Positions 11,301 to 30,362 of a DNA stretch of 64,000 bases are shown one piece after another. Each line of letters starts with the position of its first letter. The first letter of the stretch is position 1. Under the pieces are notes generated by a model, which saw only the letters and a list, made by a program, of their open reading frames with translations, was not told the DNA's origin and did not search any database. Made by a program: the position numbers and the translations under genes. This stretch comes from Centroberyx gerrardi. Lineage: Eukaryota > Chordata > Actinopteri > Beryciformes > Berycidae. The stretch lies in NCBI RefSeq assembly GCF_048128805.1, contig NC_136005.1:8547504-8611503 (forward strand), read 5' to 3'.

Positions 11301-13041
11301 ACGAGGGGAGGAGCGGGAGTAGTCGCTGTAGCTGTTGGCGAGTGGAGGCAGCAGACCTTGACTCTCCACCTCCTTCAGACTTACCAGGTCAAACTTGCCG
11401 TCTTTTTCTACAAGGACTTTTCCCTCCTTTCCTCCCGGGCTGCTCTCCCCATTCCTGTCTGAGCCACCCAGACTACTGATCCCTTCTCCTATGCTTTCCT
11501 CCCGGGGGGAAATCTTCAGCTCAGACAGCTTCCCTGACACCTCGCCCTCTGCCTCTGCATCCTTGCGTCTCTCCGCGCCGCCCTCTCGTCCCTCCACCCG
11601 TCCGTTTTTCTCATACTCCAGCGGAGGCACCACCAGGTCCACCAGCTTGTCTTTGAAGTGCAGCCGCCGGCGCCGCGTCATATCCGGGGCTTCCTGGTCC
11701 TCCAGCTCCCGGTTGGCCTGCTGGATCTTCTCCAGGATGTACTTCTTCTCCTCGTCCGTTTGTTCATCCAGCAGCGGAGGAGGCGGGGCTACGGGGGACG
11801 ACTTACTCGGACTGTCTCTGTCCGAGTCGTACTCCAGAGGCTCCATAGGCGAGGGCCATCTCTCCTCCTCCTCCTCAACCTCTTCTGTTTTGTTCCGTCT
11901 CTTCTCCTCCTTCTGGCTTTTCTCCTTCTGTTTCTTCCCTTTCTTTCTCTCGTCCTCCTCCAGTTCTTTATCGATCTCAGCCTCTATGTCCTCGTAGTCC
12001 GGACCCTGCGGGATGGAAAAGGCAGAGACACGCTTCATTCATTAATTAGGTTTGAATGTAAATGAATGAGCAAGTTTGGTACGTAGCTGGTAGTAGACGT
12101 GATGCCTATACGTGAGATAACAGACATGTGAGTTTATCAATAATGCATCAGTGGCATTCTCTCCCCTTGGCCCAGTGAAAGTGTATCACCGTATACAGAG
12201 TAGATTCCACATGCAAATAGTGAGACGTGCCATTGCGGGTAACTCAACACTACTCACTGTCACACTTTCACAGAGAGGGTCACGGACCCAGCGGCTCCGG
12301 GTCTGCAGGAAGTAGAGCAGCACTGTGGACCTACTAGCCTACATAAGCTTAAGTGTGTTTGCACAGTGATAAAACATAGAGGCGGAGTGATGAAAAACAC
12401 AGTGAAAAAACACAGTGAGGAAAGAAGAAGGTAGACAGAAGAGATGCAATCTCATGAACTGTACACTTTTATTTTTACTATTTTTGCATAACAGACTGTT
12501 ACCACAAATTTTATTTTCCCAATTTAGTTATTATTCCCACAATTACTACCCATGGACTTGATTTTACTTGTATTTTTAATTTATTTATTTTATTTATTGG
12601 TTCTAGTACTTATATGTAACTGACTTCCCTTTGATACGACTACAACTTATTATTTTCATTTATTATTTCCATTATCATGTAATGTCACACAGGGAAGGGT
12701 GGGGGATCAGGAAGTGGAAAAAGAGTTTGAATGTAGTGTATATATTCTTGACATTGTTGTTTTTATACTGCCCATAAAACAATAAACAGATTATTACAAA
12801 AAAGGAATAGATTTAATCAATAATCTGTGCAGGTGAGATTAAAAATACCTTATAAAAGGCTTATAGAAATTGCACATCGCACCTCAAAACAACCAAAAAA
12901 ACAGGAGGAAAAGCTAAGACCCATCTCAGACTGACTTGCCTGGTCCTCGGTCCGTCCCTCCTCACTGATCAGCCAGTCCAGGTCCTTCTCAAAGTCGTCC
13001 TCATATTCCTCCTGGGACTTTGTGAAAATCACCTCACTCAT
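8304..13041 (-). CDS. ccdc181: Coiled-coil domain-containing protein 181
   Basis: Five coding exons on the minus strand, in transcript order: 13041-12940, 12005-10995, 10646-10500, 9788-9631, 8475-8304 (stop TGA 8304-8306); 529 aa. In the family this is a microtubule-binding protein of cilia and the sperm manchette. The start MSEVIFTKSQ precedes YEDDFEKDLDWLISEE, which I recognise from CCDC181. The large exon holds a charged, disordered middle, then RRRRLHFKDKLVDL and LSPQQKELLQKIQERKERL. The C-terminal exons form a long charged helix with three AF-x-x-WL-x-[RK]-K repeats, ending EAKAFRFTEHLAYRF. ATG 13041 is chosen because a splice acceptor (CTCCCAG) sits just upstream at 13051, leaving nine 5'UTR bases in that exon. 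Intron 1 has a GC donor (CAG|GCAAGT at 12940/12939). The last intron holds a 24-bp minisatellite. Further noncoding 5' exons are probable but not located. Confidence 0.92.
8495..8862. repeat. 24-bp minisatellite in the last ccdc181 intron
   Basis: About fourteen full 24-bp units of the type GAGAGGAGATCAGGACTGAT plus GGGA, interspersed with three 12-bp half units ending at GATCA. Units differ only at a few sites (CAGG/CGGG/CAAG, ACT/ACC, GGGA/GAGA). The tract begins about 20 bp from the acceptor of the final coding exon (8475). Because the unit is a multiple of three and lacks stops, it opens long ORFs on both strands; these are not coding. Confidence 0.92.
12430..12815 (+). mobile_element. 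Possible 3' end of a LINE-like element
   Basis: An AT-rich stretch in ccdc181 intron 1 ends with a TATACTGCCCATAAAACAAT-type tail followed by AAACAGATTATTAC and an A-run. This layout resembles 3' ends of 5'-truncated fish LINEs. No reverse-transcriptase piece is present, so the call is weak. Confidence 0.25.
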
Positions 13042-13094
13042 CTTCCGCCACTGGGAGAAGAGCAGAGTCATGAGGAGAAGAGCGAGTGTGAGTC

Positions 13095-13245
13095 TTTTTT
13101 AGATGACACTCTTATCCATAGCAACTTACAACAAGTGAGCAGACAGGGGTTTGGTGTCTTGGTAAATGACACATGACTTTTGTGGGTCTTGAACCTCTCT
13201 GACCTATCACTTATGGGACAGTTACTCTAACCAAGATCTGAGCCT
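13095..13245. repeat. Widespread fish interspersed repeat
   Basis: Contains GATGACACTCTTATCCATAG, then CAACTTACAACAAGTGAG, and further on GGGTCTTGAACCTCTCTGAC followed by TACTCTAACCA. This order (GACGCTCTTATCCAGAGCGACTTACA ... GGxxTCGAACC ... TCTAACC) is a recurrent teleost repeat, possibly SINE-related because of its tRNA-like GGxTCGAAxC box. Diverged copy. Confidence 0.5.
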
Positions 13246-14739
13246 GGCTAACATAAAAGAAATGCAAATATTCAGCACTGTGTGTGTAGTATGTGACTGT
13301 CTGATTCATCTACCTATCTAATGACTGTGTATGTCTGCAGATCCATGGTAAAATAACCGAGTGAAAATATAGATAATTAAACCTTGGAGACAACTGATGA
13401 CTGTGGATGCAGCCACCTAAACGCAGTTTACCCTTTTTCTTTGAGAAATAGAGTTTACCTACATTTTCAAGCTAATTTAAATCTTTATGCTCTAAATTTG
13501 CATGTATAATATGGTAAGTAGACAAATGTCAGTTACATTAAAATATATATTAGAAAGAAAATATATAAAAGAAGAAAAAGAAAAAGAAACTAAAAAAAAG
13601 AGAGAAAAAAGAAAATAAAACCTAAATTAATGCTGTTGTGAAAACATATTTTTTTATTACTTATATTGCATTACATTACTGTTTGGTGATCACTGGCCCA
13701 TAGTTCATAGTTTACCCAGCACTTTATTATTACCACTGATTACAATATAGGTCAGGAGATTCCCATCAGGGTCCATCCATTTGGGATGATCAAAACGCAA
13801 ACGCAACACAAAAAGCAATTCGCAAGGCAAATATCCCAAAACTATGTAGCTGCATTTAATTTTTGCTTTATATACAAAAAACCAGGTTGGAGATCATATG
13901 TATTTTTTAATTATCATGGCACCAATTCCTCCAGTTCACACTGAATTAAAAAAGTTCAAACTGTTGGAAATAGGACACCACACTATCCTATTTCTATCCG
14001 CCCCCATCACACATAATTATCAACCTGCTTATCCATCATCACTTATCACAGTATAGCCTGAGGCTACATACTGTAGTCTTGTGCTGTGTTACCTATTCGT
14101 CGCTCCCTCCTGGCCAAAATGCAGTACTGCAAGGTAACGGCAGTAAACTAATATCCTACAGGTGTTTGTTTTTATTTCAAACGTTCCCCTATCTGCTGAT
14201 AAGAGATGTTAGATTATGTTTACTGTAGGTATGGAGTTGATGGCTCTGTTGTGACTTATATAACCAGTTTTATAGGTTATAAAATCGGATTTGACTGACA
14301 TAAGGGCAACAGGACTCCGTATGGCTACAAAAATAAACAGGATATTGGATAACAGGGATAGAATTAAAAGGGTGAGCTCTATACCGCGCAGCCGACCTTC
14401 ACAAATTATAATAACGCAAAACATTACTTTGAATAACACAGTAGGAAAGAGGTCCTGCATGGCAATGGTTATTATGGTTATTATGGTTGAAATAAACTCA
14501 CCACCACAGGAGGTTACTGCGTCTTCGTGTTGGTTTGAAAAGGATGAAAAATGCAGTCAGCCAGGTTGTTTGGCGACTATCGCTTCATTTTACTGGCCCG
14601 CATAGTCCCGTTCAGTCTGCAGCACAGCACCTGTGCACATAATCTGCTTCCCTCTGCTGCCCTAAAAGGTTTAATAGACGTTGTCATAGAGACCTACAAC
14701 ACGCTTTACTGTCGCTTTACTGCACATGCGCGGAGAGGA

Positions 14740-14740
<1 letters not shown>

Positions 14741-14798
<58 letters not shown>
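14741..14798. repeat. (AC)n microsatellite
   Basis: About 28 uninterrupted AC dinucleotides, between the divergent genes ccdc181 and cpox. Confidence 0.97.
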
Positions 14799-14804
<6 letters not shown>

Positions 14805-14929
14805 GCACACACTAACAAATTCTCTATGTACAGACAAGATAAAACATTCACTTTGGGTCCAATGTAATCTAAAACCATACGAAAAAGAACTATAATTTTT
14901 TAGAGGAATAGCCTATTATACAAATATGA

Positions 14930-15180
14930 CAGCAAAACTACAAGTCCCTATATATATTGTAGGGTAGTGTTACCATAGGAGACGAAAAAATACCATAAAG
15001 TATATGTCACCATAAATTCACTATTTACTATCACGGTTATACAGTAACTCATTCAATGAATAACCTATTAGGACATTTAAAAAACATAAGGTACGTTAAG
15101 GTCACTATAAACTCACTGTTGAGTACCACATAAGTCCCTATTTCACTATTATATGAATATTATAGAGCTGAGAAATACCG
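14930..15180. repeat. Unclassified interspersed repeat, copy A
   Basis: Contains short words such as ACCATAGGAGA, AATTCACTATTTACTATC and TTAAGGTCACTATAAACTCA. The 35 bp at 15096-15130 match 53001-53035 at 31 of 35 positions, all four differences being transitions. No terminal inverted repeats or target duplications were found. It ends about 0.8 kb before the cpox start codon. Confidence 0.55.
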
Positions 15181-15969
15181 TAAATACGCGTTGACCGCAC
15201 ATGAACGACCCAACAAGTGGTAAATAAGACTGGGAAAGTTGGAATTTTCTTAGAAATAATTTACAGAGATGTAACGTTTAGGGGGCGGAGAACATGTAAC
15301 TACAACCACAGCTGATGGTAACAATGTTGTAATTTATTTATATGTTATTTTTTGTCACCCCATGTAAATAACTAGTATTGTTGTATGCTTCTATTTGCAC
15401 TCGTTGTTTAACTTTTAGTTATCATGCATTTTTGTTTTTGATGAATAGCCTAGATTTACATATCAATTACATGCCTGGCATGGACTTTCTCCTTCTCATT
15501 CTACCAAAATAACGCTGTGCTGCTCGACTCTTAAAGTAAAACATCAGCCACCAAAAAACTACTTCTGTTACGGGGTCCGTTTTGTTGTTATTTCCAGTCA
15601 AAAGCACGTGAATGCTTGACAAATTGTATTTACAACTTCCGATCTCGGGAGCAGGAGCTTATGAAGAGCACTTGAAGGAAGCGTCTGTTATGACGCGCAG
15701 TGCATGCTGGGGCTTGATGTTCGCTGTAATCCACCACCAATCCGAGTTCTCTGCGCCGCGAATAGCGAAGAACACCATTTCCCATGTTGCCTCTGTCTTT
15801 ATCACGGAAGGACACGCCCCCCTGACTTGCAACCATGGATGTATGCTTCCAGTACGTCTGATAGCACGTATGTCAACTTGTGATAGTGTTTTGCGCACTT
15901 AGTAAATGAATAATAACGGCTAACGGCCGCAACGCACCGAGGACAGCGCGGGAGTTTTTTTTACTACAA

Positions 15970-20902
<4,933 letters not shown>

Positions 20903-21424
20903 CCGGTTTCCAGGTTTACATCTAACTACGGACACAACATCCAGGAAAACATCTTTGTCATCTTTTTTCATGGTCTGACCTGTTTGGCTAAATCAGCAGC
21001 AGTTAACACTTCTGCTGTTTGTTGGCCAACAGCACACACACTCGCACTGTGTTTATCTAAAAGGACTTATTACAGTTGTTTATCTGTACCGCTGCTCTTC
21101 TTGCTTTCCTGTTCGTCATGTTTTGTTAACACTTAATCGCATTGGGATTGCATTATTGTCACTGGGATTTGTGCCATTCCTTATTGTCAGGCAACTTCAC
21201 CGGTGACCATTATACCCGCTTTTGGGTCATCTCACATTGCATAATATTGTTTGTGTCAAACACTAGCTGTGTTTTCTATGCCTGCGCTAAATGTGGCTTG
21301 CTCTACTTGAAGCTGTCACAGCTTTCCACTTTCCAAAGGTACTCCTTGAAGAAAGCACTGAAAGGGAAATAAGGAATCAACTGAGCCACTGAAGTGGTGT
21401 ACGCCACTGTTTATATCCAATGTT

Positions 21425-21430
21425 AATAAA
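21425..21430 (+). terminator. Candidate poly(A) signal of cpox
   Basis: First AATAAA after the cpox stop, about 520 nt downstream, followed by a T-rich TCTGTTTTTG stretch. It implies a 3'UTR of roughly 0.55 kb. The prrg1 signal on the other strand lies about 460 bp further on. Confidence 0.65.
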
Positions 21431-23122
21431 TCTGTTTTTGATGTTTTAATGCGTCTGGACACAACAATGGGTTACTTTTGATGCCAAATAATTAGAATGT
21501 GTTCCATGTTGAGCCTGATTTACTTAATTACTTAATTAGTCATTTCCTACATACTTGGCTTGTTTATACAGCTTTTAGAAACAGATGGACTTTGTTCTAC
21601 AGAGGATAAATATGGTCTTCTGATGAAGTGGTTATTTGAAGAGTTTCCAAAAAGAAATGCCATTTGTGACACCCACTCTTACAAAATAATTGATAGCAGA
21701 GAATTAACACTAATTATCTAAAACTGTTGGTAACTTAATTCCTTGTTTAATGAGCACTTTTACAGCCTGGATTGTATTTGAGACATTGAGTGATCAATTT
21801 TAGTAAACATTTTTTCCAAGTGTATACAGCATTCTGTGATAGATTTTCACTCCCACAGTTCCAGGAAAGGACACAAAGCACATTTTAAATGTTTTATTAC
21901 AAATTAATTCAAGCTTCTGCACATATCCAAGGATTTATAACAGGTTCCCTTGCATTTCATGTTATTCAAAGGTTTATCATTTTTTGTTTGTTTGATAAGG
22001 CATCGTAAAAACAGGACTTCATAAGTAACAGTACAACAACTGACCCAACCAAAATGGCTACTCCCTACCAGCACAGCTCAGTTCAAGGTCATCGCAGAGG
22101 AACAAGTGCTGAGGTTCACAGGTCAACTCGCAAAAAAAAAACGAAAAAACAAAAGAAAAAATCAGTGCTCAAAGTCTGTAGTGTACATAATAGACATTTT
22201 TGACATTTATCAGTATGAATGAACATTAGGCAGATATATTTGGTTTCTAGAATGTATGCAGCAGTATTGCATATCGATTATTATGAGAACATTTGTCAGA
22301 GGATTACAGTGACATCGTTATTGCTGAGAGTGACGCTGGAGACGCCAAACCAGACTCTGCCCTAGTATTCATGCTCATTCTGAGCTTCAACACAAAGTGC
22401 CTTCATTCGCCATCTAACATAGTTACATTAGTATCAACGCATTCACTGCATTCCTGTGCAGTAAAAAAAATTAGCACTCTCACTAAAACGTACTCTCACA
22501 CACACATACAGAATATACATATTTATATACAGGTACATTACACATGCTAAACATGGCCTCTGTCCATAGTGACATTTAATACTGCATCTTTCCCTTCCAA
22601 TGAGTGAAACAGGTTTTAGCTCCACCTCCTCTCTTCCCGACGCTTCTGTTTCTATTGCTTTCTGTCCCACATTCCTTAGCAGGTCACCCCACCGCTCACA
22701 TTTATAGTATAGCTTCAACCCTATTTGAATAGTCTTCAATGCACCCTCCTTTGGAGAGGTCACATCATCGGATAAATGAAAGTAGCACAGCAGAAGATTC
22801 CTTAGTCCTATCCAGTACAGTTAGATCTGCGTCAGGGGGAAGAGTAGGGATTGGGAAGGATGCATTTTCACAGTATTCAAGCAGGGTCTGAATAAATGTC
22901 ACCCGCCATGAGATGGGACATGGGTGGGCAAGCACGGACCATCAACAAACAACGCTGGGCTAGATCCAAGTCCATGTGTACAGACCATGTTGCATGCCTG
23001 ACCAAAATATAGGCGCACAAGACACACATACACAAAACACATTTCAGCAGCAGCTCTATATAACAGATTTCCTTGTGTTACCAATTCCTAAACTCCAAAG
23101 CATTCAAAAAATAGGTCTATAC

Positions 23123-23984
23123 TAGAGTTAGACCGATATATCAGTTTGCCGATACATCTGGCCGGTATTGGCCCTTTATTAAATATTGCATATCAGCCAG
23201 TCAATGTCGTCCACCGCCGATATGATGGAGGTTCCAGCTACAGAAACAGTCTAACAGTCCGTAAATCCTGCAGTGAAATTTCATTTCCTTTGCACATTTA
23301 ATTTATTCAATAATGAAATTAATTATTCATTTAAAAGGCATAATGTATCCCAGAGTTTCCCCTACCATTGAAGAGGTGGTGTGGGTCACTTTGCCTTAAA
23401 GGGATAGTTCAGAATTGTTTACATCTCCGAGATGGCGTGCATCAGCTAGCCTACCAGCCAGCATCACTCTGCTTCACACAGGAACTAATACAGAGACCAT
23501 AGGCACAGAAAACAGTAAGGGATTTGGCGATAGTTTCACTCCGAAATGATGAAATAACGTCTCAAATTCGCCATGGCATATACTCCGAAGTGTATCTGTG
23601 GAGTATGTTTAAATGCGTTTGGAGCTGAATGAAGTTTGACCCCGTTTACGTCCGTTTCTAACTGTGGCTCGCTACAACATCACAGGTGAGTAGAAAATAA
23701 GAATAGATGTAAAAAAAATCTAACTCATCCCTTTAAGGAGCTGCTCACCTACCTAAAAGAATTTAATTAGTGTAAGTTTCAATGGAGAATTTTAATGTCC
23801 CATGGTCTAAATGCTGTTTCTGAGGCTTTTCCAGCCTGCCAGGAATAAAATTCTGTGGGAAACACTGAATCCTTGTAGTTATTTTGGAAAGATATTGAAT
23901 TTCGGCACAAAATATTGGCTTTTGGGCACTTCAGTCTAAACATATCGGTATCAGCCTTCAAAAACGCATATCGGTCGAACCCTA
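23123..23984. mobile_element. hAT-type element carrying a nested MITE
   Basis: Ends TAGAGTTAGACCGATATATC and the inverted counterpart GCATATCGGTCGAACCCTA, flanked by GTCTATAC (23115-23122) and GTCTGTAC (23985-23992), an 8-bp duplication with one mismatch. The right interior (AACACTGAATCC and AGGCTTTTCCAGCCTG words) recurs inverted at 30430-30590, so 30363-31813 is the same family. A piggyBac-type MITE sits inside at 23400-23732. No transposase remains. Confidence 0.78.
23400..23732. mobile_element. piggyBac-type MITE nested in a hAT element
   Basis: Starts AGGGATAGTTCAGA and ends with AACTCATCCCT, inverted and near-complementary, flanked exactly by TTAA (23396-23399 and 23733-23736), the piggyBac target site. 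333 bp, no ORF of note. The ends AAAGGGATAGTTCA are a familiar teleost MITE signature. Confidence 0.75.
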
Positions 23985-24393
23985 GTCTGTACATCTAGAA
24001 TTGTTTTCCTTTCTTGTTACTATGGCAATCAGAAACTCCTTTTTTCTCCTACACATCACATGCAGCCTTTGTTATGCCTTCTGTGTTAAATGATTCGCTA
24101 CAGAATGATAGTGCGGACGCCACTTGAGGAAAGTCAACGGAGGTCTCAGTTTGTTTTGGTATTGCAATATCATTGGCTCCTTCTCCACTATCACTCCACC
24201 TCCTTGATGAGCGGTTAGTGCAAGTTTCAACAGCGCTGGTTCCAGCAAAGATTGCCATTAGTCCATTAACCAGAGAGTTAACGGTGTGTCTGTGTGTGTT
24301 GAAAGGGGGAGGCCGGTGACGATGGCATTGCTAAATGATACGAAGGTCTTAGTGTAGGTTAGGGCGTTTGTTGTGGTGAGTCAGGCTGGTTGT

Positions 24394-26951
<2,558 letters not shown>

Positions 26952-27083
26952 GATTCCTGCGGGTCTGTTTGGGGTGATTTATCTGTGGAAACCCAAACAC
27001 ACATGGGTGAGATTAATGTACAGCTTGGAACCTGTTGACACAAATCAGTTAAACAATAATTAACCCAGAGCCCCCTTGTCAGT

Positions 27084-27088
<5 letters not shown>

Positions 27089-27128
<40 letters not shown>
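27089..27128. repeat. (CT)n microsatellite in prrg1 intron 1
   Basis: About 20 CT units, 130 bp upstream (in transcript sense, downstream) of a MITE at 27218. Confidence 0.95.
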
Positions 27129-27132
<4 letters not shown>

Positions 27133-27217
27133 CAAAACAGTTATTTAAAGAAACAATAACAGCAATTGTATGAAGCAGGGAAGGATTAGGTCAATGAAGT
27201 TAAGCTACCTAATCCAT

Positions 27218-27572
27218 CACTGCAAAAAATGTCAATCTTTTAACCAACTCGTGTTCAGTCTGAAAATCTTGTTTTCCTTAAAGCAAGTACAAAAAAATCT
27301 CCCAGTGGGTGAGATAATGTCGCATGTGTCTAAGAATTGTCTAGAAACAAATGACAATATCTTGAACTTAGGCAGAATAAGGCAGATCATTCCAAAAACA
27401 ATATTATTCAATTTAAGACAATTATTTAAACATGATGTTTGTATAGGAAACAAGTGAAATAATCTAATTTCTTTGGCATAATTCTCCTCACTTGGTGAAA
27501 TTGGGAAAATTACAGTTTCAAGGCGAAATACAGCAATAGGTGACTTGTAATGAAGGGACATTTTTTGCAGCG
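27218..27572. mobile_element. MITE with CACTGCAAAAAATGTC ends
   Basis: 355 bp with terminal inverted repeats CACTGCAAAAAATGTC and GACATTTTTTGCAGCG (15 of 16 complementary). The ends match a common teleost non-autonomous DNA transposon. A clear target duplication was not found (TAATCCAT before, TTTAATTC after), so superfamily is open. It lies in prrg1 intron 1. Confidence 0.7.
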
Positions 27573-27879
27573 TTTAATTCTATTAGCTCCACACGGCCAG
27601 GCATTAAAGGGCAGTGTGTTGTGACCATGAGGCATCCCTAACCAGCCTGTAGTGAGTGACCAATGGCGGCTGCGGCTGCTGCTGACCAGGGTTACAGGAA
27701 TGTAGCTGCTCCGACCCAAAATAGATCACCAGTGAGGAAACAAAATGTCACCAACAAAGCGCCGCCGCCCCGTTACAGGAATTACAACAGAGATGGAGCA
27801 ACAACTGAAGGTTACAGCACCGTTAAGCTCTAATTACAGCTGCTTATCTTCGGTTCCCGTCCATATACCGTTACTGGTC

Positions 27880-28215
27880 TGCCTGCGGGATGGAGCTGGG
27901 TTAACGCTCCATGTATTTGCTGACAGGCGGGGATGATTTGTGGGATCAGTGCGCCTCCCGCTTCGGATGCGTTGTAGCGAGCGACACATCACCCGCACGG
28001 CCGGACTTCCCACATGGTGGCCGACAACAGGGCCCGCGCGAAACGTTAAACGTATTAACTCGGTACCGTAACCGTTTGCGGACAAAGAAAGAAACTTTAT
28101 TTACCTGTTTTCTTCCCCAAATGCGCCTGGACGCTCCCTCGTCGCCTCCGCTGTCCAAAAATGTGGCTACGCAAGCGCACACAACTCTGTTTGCGTAGCG
28201 GCCCCCTTTGCCCGT
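27880..28215 (-). promoter_or_regulatory. CpG-rich putative prrg1 promoter and first noncoding exon
   Basis: CpG density is clearly higher here than in the flanks. On the minus strand GGCGCATTTGGGGAAGAAAACAG is followed by GTAAAT, giving a plausible donor for a noncoding first exon ending at 28105. It lies upstream of the ATG exon (26951) in the right orientation. The transcription start is not visible. Confidence 0.45.
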
Positions 28216-29346
28216 GTTAAAGGGACAGTGCAGGGTTAACAAAGACCCGCCCTTCATCCAGGCAACAGGAATGATGATGACTTTAAAAAAAAAAAAAAAA
28301 AAGAAGATAGGAGATAATATCTAGAAAACTCAGTTTCTTGTGGAAAATGTAGGCTTGCTTCACCTTCAATAATAATAATAACAATAATAATACTAAAATG
28401 TATTGTTTTTGTGATTTTTTTGTGGCTTTTTTTTTTCCCTTTGTCTTGTTATGGATCTGATTGTTTTTCTACAATTTTCCACCACGGGTTTTTCTGTTGT
28501 AATTTAAATCCTATTATCCAAACCAGTTGTGTAAGCACCTCCATACTGTTTTATCACTGTGCAACTAAACTAAACTAAGTTTACCTATAAATTGACCCAA
28601 TCCAAATTCTCTTTAATCTATCTTTTTTTAAATTATTATTTGCAATACGGTTGACTGCTACACCAATAACTATCTAAAGCTATATATAATACAATTATTA
28701 TATTATGCATTGTATTAATTATTTTGGCAATATATTAGGCCTATGTCATATTGATTGTATTATAATTTATGTTTATCTTGTAAAGCACTTTGTTACTTTG
28801 CTATTTTATAAGTGCTCTGTAAGTAAATATTATTATTAGTAGTAGTAGTAGTGGTAGTGGTAGTAGTGGTAATGTAGTAGTCTATATAATTATAATTTAA
28901 TAAATATATTATAGTTATAGGCTATTGAAATTCACTGCAATGATTTACTACCAAACAATATTTAATTGATAACCTTGGTGTCAGCCACATGCAGACCTTT
29001 CTCCTCACCTCATTTCACTTTGTTTTAGTACTGGTAATATCAACCAGTCATAGTTCTGCTGTATTGCTGGCTGATTACTATCAATAGCAGAACGATAAAC
29101 AAGAGCTATCAATTGCTTTTCATTGCTTGTCAGTTTAGTATGTCATTTTTTTTTGTCAGTTTAGTATTCATTTAAAGAATTAATGTTCTTTGTCAATCAA
29201 TTTAAAATTTTCAATCTAAGCGTTGACATTTTGCACCTGAAACATGAGATTGGATAAGTGTGAGCAGAGAAACAGCAGACAGGCTACAACCACTCCACAG
29301 CAGCATTGTGTTACATTAGGCCTGATGCCTTTCTCTCTCGCTGTAC

Positions 29347-29347
<1 letters not shown>

Positions 29348-29395
<48 letters not shown>

Positions 29396-29525
29396 TGTGT
29401 TTGTGTGTACACTGTTCCTATTTATACCCAGGGACTCTCTGCTGATTACAATCTGTAATCATCAGTGATGATGTTGAAAGACTTTGCCACCAGGAACAAT
29501 TGACCTACACTCCTGTAACTCGTAG

Positions 29526-29594
<69 letters not shown>

Positions 29595-29788
29595 ATCAAA
29601 TCAATACTGCAGTGAAAGAGACAGCTTTTTCTACCCTGAAATAAATTGGTTTTGTTTTATTTTTGAAAATGAAGTTACAGTGAGAACCTTTTATTCAGGT
29701 GGCAGTGTAGGATGAGTTCTTCCATATATGTTGATTGAAAAATTGCATTTGCAGTTCAAATGTAATTATGAAGTTGATTAACTTAAAA

Positions 29789-29850
<62 letters not shown>
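29348..29850. repeat. Cluster of GT/CA microsatellites
   Basis: (GT)n 29348-29398, (CA)n 29539-29594 with a few CG interruptions, and (GT)n 29791-29850. Opposite-strand tracts alternate, so on one strand GT, CA and GT blocks follow within 500 bp. Confidence 0.95.
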
Positions 29851-29854
<4 letters not shown>

Positions 29855-30000
29855 CAATATGAATTAATTCCAAGATTCCTCCTTAAGGACAAAGACTTAT
29901 CCGAGTTCAATTAGGAAAAAAAATTAGTGGTGTAAGCTTCCCTTAGCACATTAGAGTGCGGGTGTGTGTGTCTGTCTGTGTGTGTGTGGGTGGGTGTGTG

Positions 30001-30003
30001 AGG

Positions 30004-30061
<58 letters not shown>

Positions 30062-30075
30062 GATCGGAGTGTATG

Positions 30076-30122
<47 letters not shown>
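30001..30122. repeat. (GA)n double block
   Basis: Two (GA)n runs, about 30017-30058 and 30079-30120, separated by about 20 bp, preceded by a GT/GGGT-rich stretch. Confidence 0.95.
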
Positions 30123-30125
<3 letters not shown>

Positions 30126-30362
30126 AGTGGGGTAAAATGTTTGTGAGAGAAAAGCAGGGATTTAGTGGAGGGTAAAACCACTGAAACTCATTTTACTCTG
30201 CACCTTTTTAACCTAACTGAAATCAATAATGGTTTAAAAAATGGTTTTTCGTAATATAGCTATTATCAAACTGATGTTATATGAAGACAAGCTCTAAGGA
30301 CAATGTATAAATGATTGCTTTTCTGACAATAACATTGATTTATGTCTGTTTGTGGTTGTTAA

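Larger units (their letters stand above)
13051..15969. other. Intergenic region between the divergent ccdc181 and cpox genes
   Basis: No additional gene is visible; the ORFs are short and low-complexity. It holds a common fish repeat (13095-13245), a purine-rich stretch near 13555-13620, a long (AC)n tract at 14741-14798 and an unclassified repeat at 14930-15180. The last 480 bp before the cpox start are GC-richer and probably contain the cpox promoter and 5'UTR. Noncoding first exons of ccdc181 are expected here, but I cannot fix them. Confidence 0.5.
21893..24393 (-). other. Probable long 3'UTR of prrg1 and tail region
   Basis: No gene is visible. The minus-strand AATAAA furthest downstream is at 21893-21898, about 2.5 kb after the prrg1 stop. 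If it is used, the 3'UTR contains the 0.86-kb hAT/piggyBac composite at 23123-23984. Earlier ends cannot be excluded, since AATAAA-like words also occur inside the transposon near 23175. Confidence 0.4.
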
